Origin: Paraburkholderia azotifigens
Lineage (GTDB): Bacteria; Pseudomonadota; Gammaproteobacteria; Burkholderiales; Burkholderiaceae
Direction of reading: 5' to 3'
DNA length: 13,408 nt
Assembly (NCBI RefSeq): GCF_007995085.1
Contig: NZ_VOQS01000004.1
Coordinates: 1-13,408 of the forward strand
Part shown: positions 1-7,319 of the stretch, in pieces
Numbering within the stretch: position 1 is the stretch's first letter
Layout of the letters: each line of letters begins with the position of its first letter
Program-made: the position numbers and the translations under genes
Notes under the pieces: generated by a model
The model's input: the letters and a program-made list of their open reading frames with translations, nothing else
The model's database searches: none
What the model was told of the DNA's origin: nothing

Positions 1-20
1 GGCCGCGTTGCGACGCGGCC
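1..20. terminator. GC-rich hairpin, possible terminator (left copy)
   Basis: GGCCGCGT-TGCG-ACGCGGCC is a perfect 8-bp stem with a 4-base loop. Reading on the + strand it is followed by the T-rich CGTTTCATTTGATG; no strong T-run follows. It could end a transcript arriving from the left of the window. The identical mirror copy lies at 7320-7341. Confidence 0.4.
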
Positions 21-117
21 CGTTTCATTTGATGTTGTCTTCGATGCGTGCGGCGCAGGATCCGTTTGCGCGCGCAGCCATTAGAATGAGCGGTCCATTC
101 CTGCACTGGAACCTTGC

Positions 118-789
118 GTGCCTTCTCCGCTTTCCACGTCCAACCTTGATGTGCTTGCCGCGCTGCGCAGCGCGACGGGCAGCCGTCATGCGCTGATCGA
201 TTCGGCGATGCCGCTGTCAGCGGATGCACCGACCTTGCATGACTATCGCTTGCATCTGCAACTGATTGCCGCGTGGCTCGCGCCGCTGGAGCGATGGCTT
301 GCGCGCTTCGACGACGGCCGCAGCATGCGTTGCCGTTTGTCGCGCGGATGCCGTTGATCGAAAGCGATCTCGCCGATCCTTCGTTGCGCGTGCGGAACGA
401 TACGTTCGACACGGTTTGGAGACGACACTACGCCGTCCGATGCCGGCGATGCCGCTATCGATGGGGCGCGTGCTACGTGATCGAAGGATCGCAACTGGGC
501 GGGACCGTGCTTTACCGGCGTTTGCGCGAGATGCTGGCGCCGCATCCGTTGCGCTATCTGAGCGGCGACATGAGCGGCGACATGAGCGGCGACGGCGTGC
601 CGCCCGGGCCTCGCTGGAAAGTCTTCCTCGACGCGATGCGCCGGGACGTCCACGCGCCGCGATATCGCGCGTGCGTGCGACGGCGCAAGGGACGCGTTCG
701 ATCGTCTGCTGGCATTGATTCCGGCGACGCGGACGGTCATCAATGCCGACAGCGGCGCGCAGAAAGCACTCGGCGAGTTGCGCAGCTAA
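118..789 (+). CDS. Biliverdin-producing heme oxygenase, left copy (frameshifted as read)
   Basis: Heme oxygenase opens heme to biliverdin, CO and iron; in bacteria it serves iron release or supplies the bilin of phytochromes. The GTG start at 118 opens with MPSPLSTSNLDVLAALRSA. The expected proximal heme ligand is His24 in SRHALID, and the distal-helix glycine motif appears as YVIEGSQLGGTVLYRRL near residue 120. The reconstructed protein is about 220 residues, usual for the family, and ends ALGELRS-TAA. The frame changes around 310-330, twice between 400 and 470, and near 660. At 82-87 TAGAAT could be a -10 box, but I see no good -35. The stop lies 24 bases from the stop of the convergent response regulator. 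A three-fold SGDM repeat sits inside the protein. The family call is confident; that it feeds a photoreceptor is only possible, since none is visible. Confidence 0.8.
561..593 (+). repeat. 12-bp in-frame tandem repeat in heme oxygenase (left)
   Basis: AGCGGCGACATG occurs at 561-572 and 573-584, followed by AGCGGCGAC at 585-593, and encodes SGDMSGDMSGDG. The unit is a multiple of three, so copy number can change without a frameshift. The right arm has the same copy number. Confidence 0.85.
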
Positions 790-802
790 CGCGGCTCTGC
801 GC
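780..802. terminator. Small inverted repeat between convergent genes, possible bidirectional terminator
   Basis: GCGCAG (780-785) pairs with CTGCGC (797-802) across an 11-base loop that holds the heme oxygenase stop codon and lies just before the response regulator stop on the other strand. No T-run follows on either side, so terminator function is weakly supported. The mirror copy is at 6542-6564. Confidence 0.22.
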
Positions 803-813
803 TTGCGCGCCAT

Positions 814-1270
814 TCAGCGGTGTTCAACGGTGTTCAACTGAGGGACGCGTCGCCCGCCTTGCAGCGGTCCGGCTCCGCCAGGGCCCGGCAGCAGCAGATC
901 GACCTGGCCTAGCAGGGTCTCGCGCGCGACTGGCTTGTGCAGCGTGCATTCGCAATCGAGATCGCCAGGAATGTCGGGCGAGGCGCTCCACAGGATCACG
1001 GGCATGCCGTCTAGGCCGGGATCGCTCTTGAGTCTGCGGCACACTTCGGCGCCGTCCATGCCCGGCATCATCAGATCCGTGATGACGAGCGCGGGGTGCA
1101 CGCGTTGCGCCAGCTCGACGCCCTTGCGAGGCTCGAAGGCAGTGAGCACGTGAAAGCCCTCCAGTTCGAGCAGGAGAGCCCACGCGATCAGGAGGTCCGG
1201 CTCGTCGTCGATGAGCAGGATGGTGGGGGCGGCTGTCCGATAAGGCGTTCGAATCCATGTGTACAGGCAT
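814..1270 (-). CDS. Single-domain (CheY-like) response regulator, left copy
   Basis: This is a receiver-only response regulator, expected to accept phosphate from a histidine kinase and act by protein contact, since no DNA-binding or enzyme domain follows. The receiver landmarks are all present in the long frame: acidic pair in ILLIDDEPD, phospho-acceptor Asp (about residue 66) in VITDLMMPGMDG, the Ser switch in ILWSAS, and the invariant Lys in LHKPV. About 150 residues, ending QLNTVEHR. The ATG at 1268-1270 (MPVHMDSNALSD) is preceded by GAGAG; ATG at 1256-1258 is an alternative. The start peptide and receiver are in different frames, meeting at the C-run near 1225-1232; one more C would give SRPPTILLIDDEP, so the break looks like a short-called homopolymer. 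It is transcribed divergently from the kinase and converges on heme oxygenase. The kinase is the natural partner, which is inference. Confidence 0.85.
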
Positions 1271-1696
1271 TGCTTTTGCTCTCGCAGCCGGCTAGTTGGG
1301 TGCAGAGGGGCAGGCGGGTAACTGACGAAAACGTCATCGTGAATTGGTTTTGCGGCACGCATGACCCGTGCCAATCGTATCGAAGGCACGACGCCGACAT
1401 GTGCGCGCGGTCTTGCTCCGCGCGTCGCGGCATCACGGCCCATGAGCGGCCGCCAGGCGTGGCGGGGTTCGCGGAGATGGCGCGCAATGTGCGTCGCGCA
1501 ACGGCGCGCATGGCGAGTGGATGCGGAACCGACCGCGTGTCGGAGCGAACCGGCGCGTCGTTGTAAGTTTAGGCGCGCTGCGCTGTCGATTTTTCCAGTC
1601 GCATGGCATGAGCGTGACATGAGCCGCGCATGAACACGGGCGCGAGTCGGCTGATGGCCGGATGGTTTCACTTCCTTTCGGGTAGACTGCAAGTCC
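1271..1696. other. Divergent intergenic region between response regulator and kinase (left)
   Basis: About 425 bases separate the two divergent starts. I see no convincing gene, RNA or well-formed sigma-70 promoter. The only structured element I can point to is a short palindrome at 1323-1336. The right arm repeats the region at 5663-6077. The kinase could start further upstream at the ATG at 1630 (MNTGASRLMAG), which would use up the last 66 bases. Confidence 0.5.
1323..1336. promoter_or_regulatory. Short palindrome TGACG-AAAA-CGTCA, possible operator
   Basis: Two perfect 5-base half sites spaced by four A residues lie about 53 bases upstream of the response regulator start. It is the right size and place for a regulator binding site, but a palindrome this short can arise by chance. 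The mirror copy is at 6014-6027. Confidence 0.22.
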
Positions 1697-3325
1697 ATGG
1701 ACAGACTAACCAGCCAACCGCGCCGCGTTGCCCGTCGACACCACGCAAGTGTTCGAACTGTTGCCGGATGCCTGGCTGATCCTCGACGAGCGTTTCGAAG
1801 TCGTGCTCGCCAACGCGCGTTATCGCGCGATGCACGGCGTCACACTGGCCGACATTCGAGGCCGTTCCATCTACGACATCAACCAGTTTGGCTCGCAATC
1901 GCAACGCGAATTGCGGCGCAGCTGGCTCGATTCGATGCTGCCGGGACTCGCACCCGGCGAAAACCGTCTGTCTCCGTTGATCCGCTATGACACGCCGATG
2001 CCGAACGCGAGCGACGGCGAGCTGACGCCACGCTGGCAGCGCACGTCGACGATCGACGGTGGCGGAGGGCGCGCGTCGATGATCGCCATGTGCGTGATGG
2101 ATGTCAGCGATTCGATTGCCGTGACCGAGCGCGATCAGCGCGAGCGCGCGAAGCTGCGTTCGCAGGCGCGCGCCTGCGTCAGGTGCTGGTCGACGAGGCG
2201 AATGCGAGCTGCGCGTGCACCGCGAGCAGTTGCGCCAGGCGCTGGAGTTTGCGCATGTCGGCGCGTGGGAACTGGATCCCGCGACGGGGCGATCGAGGGC
2301 ACGAGCAGTGCAAGGTGAATCTCGGTGTCGCGCCATCGGATGTTTGACGCAGACGCTGTTGTTCGACGAACTGGTCGACGAAGCCGATCGCGTGCGCGTG
2401 AACGAGGCGATGAGTCGGGCGCTTGCACAGCGCGAGCATTTCGAGGTGGAGTTCCGCGTCACCTGGCCGGACCGCTCGGTGCACTGGATTCTGCTGCGCG
2501 GCCTTGGCCGTTATCAACCGGCTGATACGCTGAACGCGATCGTCGGTTTTACGCTCGATATCACGTCGCGCAAGGAGGCCGAACTCGAGCAGCGTGCGAT
2601 TGCCGAGTCTGAGAAGCGCGCGCGGGGCATAGCGACGAAGTGGCGCGCGCGATGGATCATTTCGTCACGGCCGTGAGTCACGAATTGCGTTCGCCGCTTG
2701 GTGCGATTTTGTCGTGGACGACGCTATTGCAGCGCGCGGCGATCCTTCACATGTCGTGCGCGCGGCGGGGGTGATCGAGCGCAATGCGCATCAGTTGTCG
2801 CATATGGTCGATGATCTGCTCGACAGCGGCGCGATTGCGACGGGCAAGCTCTCGTGAGCCTGGAGCCTGTCGATCTTGGCGCGCTGGCCGGCAACGTGGC
2901 GAGGATATCGCATGACGGCGGAAACGAAGGGACTGCGGCTCGTGGTCGGCGAACTGGCGTCCTGTGTGGTGATGGCCGATCAAAGCCGGATGAAGCAGGT
3001 CGCGTGGAATCTTTTATCGAATGCGGTGAAGTTTTGCGCGCAGGGCGAGGTTGAGATTAGTGTGACCGTTAAAGGTCAGCAGGTCGAGTTGATGGTGCGG
3101 GATACCGGGTGTGGAGCCCGATGGTTTGGCCCGCATCTTTCGGTTTCGGCAGATTAATCCTGAAAGCGGTGGGCGCGTTGCAGGGCTTGGGCTCGGGCTT
3201 TGGCTTGTTAAGCATCTCGTTGATTTGCATCACGGGAGTGTGCGGGCTGAAAGCCTGGGAGAGGGCTCGGGTCCTGGTTTATTGTGACGTTGCCGGTTTA
3301 TCGATTTTTTTGTCTGCGACGCTAG
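1697..3325 (+). CDS. PAS-domain sensor histidine kinase, left copy (frameshifted as read)
   Basis: Two-component sensor kinase of about 530-540 residues when the frames are joined. N-terminal PAS domain (VFELLPDAWLILDERFEVV, then NARYRAMHG); a helical linker rich in charged residues; a second PAS/PAC unit (ALEFAHVGAWELDP ... GFTLDITSRKEAE); HisKA with the phospho-accepting His in FVTAVSHELRSPLG; and an ATPase domain with N box (WNLLSNAVKF), G1 (DTG), and GLGLGLWLVKH. No membrane segment or signal peptide is seen, so it is probably cytoplasmic. The frame changes near 2170, 2205, 2290, 2345, 2640, 2755, 2860 and 3105. ATG 1697 has no clear ribosome site; TTG 1728 and ATG 1630 are alternatives. 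The end at TAG 3323-3325 falls next to a T-rich repeat and is uncertain. What the PAS domains bind cannot be told from sequence. Confidence 0.85.
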
Positions 3326-3330
3326 TCGCC

Positions 3331-3360
3331 ATTTTTGTTTTTTTGCTTTTTGTTTTTTTG
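3331..3360. repeat. 15-bp T-rich tandem repeat, two units
   Basis: ATTTTTGTTTTTTTG (3331-3345) is followed by CTTTTTGTTTTTTTG (3346-3360), directly after the kinase end. On the + strand this T-rich run could help end kinase transcription, but there is no stable stem directly before it. Homopolymers like these make the number of T residues, and so the kinase C-terminus, unreliable. Confidence 0.8.
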
Positions 3361-3510
3361 CTTTTCGCTGGGGGGCGTCCGCGAATTCGTATCGGTGCTT
3401 GCCCCTGTGCGGGCGGCACTTTCTTTGCCGCCGCAAAGAAAGTAAGCAAGAAAGCGGCTAACACCGCAGTTCTGTAGTTGCCTGCGGGCCCCCAACGGGT
3501 CCCGCACTCC
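3361..3510 (+). repeat. Dispersed Burkholderiaceae-type intergenic repeat, copy A
   Basis: The copy runs from the CTTTTCGCTGGGGGGCG block to CCCAACGGGTCCCGCACTCC. It contains a hairpin at 3419-3442 (CTTTCTTTGC, loop CGCC, GCAAAGAAAG). A second, inverted and non-identical copy is at 3838-4004. The pairing pattern (conserved ends, altered middle including paired changes in the hairpin) is what one expects of two members of a repeat family. From memory this motif is widespread between genes in Paraburkholderia and Caballeronia; a genome search would settle it. Confidence 0.75.
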
Positions 3511-3837
3511 ACACGACATCGCACTGTCTGACGCCGCCAGCGTACTAACTCACGCCTCACCTACTTCACACTCCCGTGCCACAGGCCGCATTACCAGGAA
3601 GTCCACGGCCGCCCAGGTGGCAAACTGTGTGTAGGCTGTCGCGACGAGATGCCCACTCCGGACTCAAAAGCGGGATCGGTGTCGTAGGAGCGCACGCGTA
3701 CGGCGCGACAGCCTACACACCGTTTGCCACCTGGGCGCGCAGGCAATTAGCTGCCGCTGGCTTCGCTACGGGTGACTGGAGAGGGTGATGCGCCCGTCAA
3801 AGGCGCTGGCAACGAGCACCAAATAGTGCGTTGCGTC
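3511..3837. other. Gene-free spacer at the centre of the inverted repeat
   Basis: The 327 bases between repeat copies A and B do not pair with each other except for the palindromic element at 3610-3737. Open frames here are short and resemble no family I know. The flanks on the two sides (TCACGCCTCACC on the left, GACTGGAGAGGGTGATG on the right) are different sequences, so this is not a simple mirror point. Confidence 0.6.
3610..3737. repeat. Long palindromic element (34-base arms, 60-base loop)
   Basis: The arm at 3610-3643 and the arm at 3704-3737 are reverse complements over 34 bases with a single mismatch (AAACTGTG against AAACGGTG). The shared core is CCCAGGTGGCAAAC followed by GTGTAGGCTGTCGCG. 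The 60-base interior does not pair. It can form a strong hairpin and could be another dispersed repeat or a transposon-like remnant without a coding gene. No transposase is present. Confidence 0.85.
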
Positions 3838-4004
3838 TGGAGTGCGGGACCCGTTGGGGGCCCGCAGGCAACACAAGATTGGCGGTGTGAGCGGCTTTCT
3901 TTTGCCTACTTTCTTTGCCGCTGCAAAGAAAAGTAGGTGCCGCCCCGCACAGGGGCAACGCGTGAAGCACCGATACGAATTCGCGGACGCCCCCCAGCGA
4001 AAAG
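3838..4004 (-). repeat. Dispersed Burkholderiaceae-type intergenic repeat, copy B
   Basis: This is the inverted counterpart of copy A. It has an imperfect hairpin at 3905-3937 (CCTACTTTCTTTGC, loop CGCT, GCAAAGAAAAGTAGG). Against copy A it has an extra CACGCGTT-like segment, a longer stem with CCTAC/GTAGG, and several substitutions, while the outer 34 bases ending CCCGCACTCC are the same. It directly follows the 3' end of the right-arm kinase. Confidence 0.75.
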
Positions 4005-4034
4005 CAAAAAAACAAAAAGCAAAAAAACAAAAAT
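4005..4034. repeat. 15-bp A-rich tandem repeat, mirror of 3331-3360
   Basis: CAAAAAAACAAAAAG (4005-4019) and CAAAAAAACAAAAAT (4020-4034). Read on the minus strand it follows the kinase and in one frame would extend the protein with FCFFAFCFFAF, which is repeat-encoded and unlikely to be a natural tail. Confidence 0.8.
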
Positions 4035-4039
4035 GGCGA

Positions 4040-5662
4040 CTAGCGTCGCAGACAAAAAAATCACCGATAAACGGCAACGTCACAATAAACCAGGACCCGA
4101 GCCCTCTCCCAGGGCTTTCAGCCCGCACACTCCCGTGATGCAAATCAACGAGATGCTTAACAAGCCAAAGCCCGAGCCCAAGCCCTGCAACGCGCCCACC
4201 GCTTTCAGGATTAATCTGCCGAAACCGCTCGAAGATGCGGGCCAAACCATCGGGCTCGATCCCACCCCGGTATCCCGCACCATCAACTCGACCTGCTGAC
4301 CTTTAACGGTCACACTAATCTCAACCTCGCCCTGCGCGCAAAACTTCACCGCATTCGATAAAGATTCCACGCGCCTGCTTCATCCGGCTTTGATCGGCCA
4401 TCACCACACAGGACGCCAGTTCGCCGACCACGAGCCGCAGTCCCTTCGTTTCCGCCGTCATGCGGATATCCTCGGCCACGTTGCCGCCAGCGCGCCAAGA
4501 TCGACAGGCTCCAGGCTCACCGAGAGCTTGCCCGTCGCAATCGCGCCGCTGTCGAGCAGATCATCGACCATATGCGACAACTGATGCGCATTGCGCTCGA
4601 TCACCCCGCCGCGCGCACACGACATGTGAAGGATCGGCCGCGCGCTGCAATAGCGTCGTCCACGACAAAATCGCACCAAGCGGCGAACGCAATTCGTGAC
4701 TCACGGCCGTGACGAATGATCCACTCGCGCGCGCGCGCTTCTCAGACTCGGCAATCGCACGCTGCTCGAGTTCGGCCTCCTTGCGCGACGTGATATCGAG
4801 CGTAAAACCGACGATCGCGTTCAGCGTATCAGCCGGTTGATAACGGCCAAGGCCGCGCAGCAGAATCCAGTGCACCGAGCGGTCCGGCCAGGTGACGCGG
4901 AACTCCACCTCGAAATGCTCGCGCTGTGCAAGCGCCCGACTCATCGCCTCGTTCACGCGCACGCGATCGGCTTCGTCGACCAGTTCGTCGAACAACAGCG
5001 TCTGCGTCAATAATCCGATGGCGCGACACCGAGATTCACCTTGCACTGCTCGGTGCCCTCGATCGCCCCCGTCGCGGGATCCAGTTCCCACGCGCCGACA
5101 TGCGCAAACTCCAGCGCCTGGCGCAACTGCTCGCGGTGCACGCGCAGCTCCGCATTCGCCTCGTCGACCAGCACCTGACGCAGGCGCGCCTGCGAACGCA
5201 GCTTCGCGCGCTCGCGCTGATCGCGCTCGGTCACGGCAATCGAATCGCTGACATCCATCACGCACATGGCGATCATCGACGCGCGCCTCCGCCACCGTCG
5301 ATCGTCGACGTGCGCACCTGCCAGTAGCGTGGCGTCAGCTCGCCGTCGCTCGCGTTCGGCATCGGCGTGTCATAGCGGATCAACGGAGACAGACGGTTTT
5401 CGCCGGGTGCGAGTCCCGGCAGCATCGAATCGAGCCAGCTGCGCCGCAATTCGCGTTGCGATTGCGAGCCAAACTGGTTGATGTCGTAGATGGAACGGCC
5501 TCGAATGTCGGCCAGTGTGACGCCGTGCATCGCGCGATAACGCGCGTTGGCGAGCACGACTTCGAAACGCTCGTCGAGGATCAGCCAGGCATCCGGCAAC
5601 AGTTCGAACACTTGCGTGGTGTCGACCGGCAACGCGGCGCGGTGGCTGGTTAGTCTGTCCAT
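4040..5662 (-). CDS. PAS-domain sensor histidine kinase, right copy (frameshifted as read)
   Basis: Mirror copy of the left-arm kinase. The N-terminus is better preserved: MDRLTSHRAALPVDTTQVF runs in one frame through the first PAS domain. The second PAS unit (ELRVHREQLRQALEF, WELDPATGAIEG), HisKA (FVTAVSHELRSPLG), N box (SLSNAVKFC), G1 (DTGVG), F box (ARIFERFRQINPES) and GLGLGLWLVKHL follow in shifted frames. The frame breaks differ from those on the left, for example near 5275, 5005, 4675, 4460, 4370 and 4245. About 20 bases before the phospho-His region present in the left copy are missing near 4721-4738. After FIVTLPFIGD the frame stays open through the A/T-rich repeat to 3766; I end the gene at the CTA at 4040-4042, which one base change in the homopolymer would bring into frame. 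The true end is uncertain. Confidence 0.83.
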
Positions 5663-6077
5663 GGACTTGCAGTCTACCCGAAAGGAAGTGAAACCTCCGG
5701 CCATCAGCCGACTCGCGCCCGTGTTCATGCGCGGCTCATGTCACGCTCATGCCATGCGACTGGAAAAATGACAGGCAGCGCGCCAAACTACAACGACGCG
5801 CCGTTCGCTCCGACACCGGTCGATTCCGCATCCACTCGCCATGCGCGCCGTTGCGCGACGCACATTGGCGCCATCTCCCGCGAACCCCCGCCACGCCTGG
5901 CGGCCGCTCATGGGCCGTGATGCCGCGCGCGCGGAGCAAACCGCGCGCACATGTCGGCGTCGTGCCTTCGATACGATGGCACGGGTCATGCGTGCCGCAA
6001 AACCAATTCACGATGACGTTTTCGTCAGTTACCGCCTGCCCCTCTGCACCCAACTAGCCGGCTGCGAGAGCAAAAGC
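5663..6077. other. Divergent intergenic region between kinase and response regulator (right)
   Basis: Mirror of 1271-1696, with scattered indels. I see no gene or clear promoter. The upstream kinase ATG at 5728 (MNTGASRLMAG) is in frame with MDRLTS here, so the kinase may be 22 residues longer than drawn. Confidence 0.5.
6014..6027. promoter_or_regulatory. Short palindrome TGACG-TTTT-CGTCA, possible operator (right)
   Basis: Identical mirror copy of 1323-1336, about 50 bases upstream of the response regulator start at 6078. That it is unchanged in both arms adds nothing about function because the arms are nearly identical overall. Confidence 0.22.
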
Positions 6078-6530
6078 ATGCCTGTACACATGGATTCGAA
6101 CGCCTTATCGGACAGCCGCTCCCACCATCCCTGCCATCGACGACGAGCCGGACCTCCTGATCGCGTGGGCTCTCCTGCTCGAACTGGAGGGCTTTCACGT
6201 GCTCACTGCTTCGAGCCTCGCAAGGGGCGTCGAGCTGGCGCAACGCGTGCACCCGCGCTCGTCATCACGGATCTGATGATGCCGGGCATGGACGGCGCCG
6301 AATGTGCCGCAGACTCAAGCGATCCGGCCTAGACGGCATGCCCGTGATCTGTGGAGCGCCTCGCCCGCATTCCTGGCGATCTCGATTGCGAATGCACGCT
6401 GCACAAGCCAGTCGCGCGCGAGCCCTGCTAGGCCAGGTCGATCTGCTGCTGCGCCGGCCGCCTGGCGGAGCCGGACCGCTGCAAGGCGCGGCGACGCGTC
6501 CCTCAGTTGAACACCGTTGAACACCGCTGA
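6078..6530 (+). CDS. Single-domain response regulator, right copy
   Basis: Mirror copy of the left response regulator. The ATG at 6078 gives MPVHMDSNALSDS. Receiver motifs IDDEPDLL, VITDLMMPGMDG and the Lys region (LHKP on the left) are spread over several frames here, and this copy has more shifts than the left one: near 6120-6145 (the C-runs before the acidic pair), 6210-6250, 6300-6320 and 6350-6420. The end at TGA 6528-6530 matches the left copy's QLNTVEHR end. It lies 24 bases from the convergent heme oxygenase stop. Function as for the left copy: phosphate-accepting partner of the adjacent kinase, by inference. Confidence 0.78.
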
Positions 6531-6554
6531 ATGGCGCGCAAGCGCAGAGCCGCG

Positions 6555-7220
6555 TTAGCTGCGCAACTCGCCGAGTGCTTTCTGCGGCGCCGCTGTCGGC
6601 ATTGATGTCGACCGTCTGCGTCGCCGGAATCAATGCAGCAGACGATCGAACGGTCCCTTGCGCCGTCGCACGCACGCGCGATATCGCGCGGCGCGTGGAC
6701 GTCCGGCGCATCGCGTCGAGGAAGACTTTCCAGCGAGGCCGGGCGGCACGCCGTCGCCGCTCATGTCGCCGCTCATGTCGCCGCTCAGATAGCGCAACGG
6801 ATGCGGCGCCAGCATCTCGCGCAAACGCCGGTAAAGCACGGTCCCGCCCAGTTGCATCCTTCGATCACGTAGCACGCGCCCCATCGATAGCGGCATCGCC
6901 GGCATCGGACGGCGTAGTGTCGTCTCCAACCGTGTCGAACGTATCGTTCCGCCGCGCAACGAAGGATCGGCGAGATCGCTTCGATCAACGGCATCCGCGC
7001 GACAAACGGCAACGCATGCTGCGGGCCGTCCGAAGCGCCAAGCCATCGCTCCAGCGGCGCGAGCCACGCGCAATCAGTTGCAGATGCAAGCGATAGTCAT
7101 GCAAGTCGGTGCATCCGCTGACAGCGGCATCGCCGAATCGATCAGCGCATGACGGCTGCCCGTCGCGCTGCGCAGCGCGGCAAGCACATCAAGGTTGGAC
7201 GTGGAAAGCGGAGAAGGCAC
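6555..7220 (-). CDS. Biliverdin-producing heme oxygenase, right copy (frameshifted as read)
   Basis: Mirror copy of the left heme oxygenase, starting at the GTG complementary to 7218-7220 and ending at the TAA complementary to 6555-6557. Segments recognisable in different frames include PQHALPF, VARMPLIEAI, YVIEG, LYRRLREMLAP and the SGDMSGDMSGDG repeat. The indels differ from the left copy: for example the left arm's GGATCGCAACTGG is shortened here to GGATGCAACTGG, which breaks the GSQLGG motif, while the left arm breaks elsewhere. The C-terminal part reads AFDRLLALIPAT on consensus. The small stem 6542-6564 overlaps the stop. Confidence 0.78.
6753..6785 (-). repeat. 12-bp in-frame tandem repeat in heme oxygenase (right)
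   Basis: GTCGCCGCTCAT at 6753-6764 and 6765-6776 plus GTCGCCGCT at 6777-6785, the complement of the left-arm SGDM repeat with the same copy number. Confidence 0.85.
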
Positions 7221-7319
7221 GCAAGGTCCAGTGCAGGATGAATGGACCGCTCATTCTAATGGCTGCGCGCGCAACGGATCGCCTGCGCCGCACGCATCGA
7301 AGACAACATCAAATGAAAC

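Larger units (their letters stand above)
1..3400 (+). repeat. Left arm of a large inverted repeat (about 3.4 kb)
   Basis: This stretch is the near-exact reverse complement of 3965-7340. Base 1 pairs with base 7340 (the first 20 bases match exactly), and pairing runs to the shared GTATCGGTGCTT ending at 3400, which mirrors AAGCACCGATAC from 3965. The arm carries heme oxygenase, response regulator and histidine kinase genes. The arms differ mainly by short insertions and deletions, with few substitutions. Since the window begins exactly where the visible match begins, the true outer end of the left arm is unknown. Confidence 0.93.

Noticed and set aside
217..813. Long minus-strand frames of about 165-200 residues over the heme oxygenase
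   Set aside because: Arg/Ala/Ser-rich composition with no family features; they mirror the real plus-strand gene in high-GC DNA.
3610..3737. CRISPR repeat or transfer RNA gene at the central palindrome
   Set aside because: There is only one pair of arms with no regular repeat-spacer series, and the hairpin cannot form a cloverleaf or a CCA end.
3511..3837. Insertion sequence in the spacer
   Set aside because: No transposase frame and no clear short target duplication around the palindrome; the element is too short for an intact IS.
3842..4299. Plus-strand frames of about 100-120 residues reading AKKQKAKKQK and similar
   Set aside because: They lie in the A-rich tandem repeat, the dispersed repeat and the antisense of the kinase 3' end, and have no ribosome site or family features.
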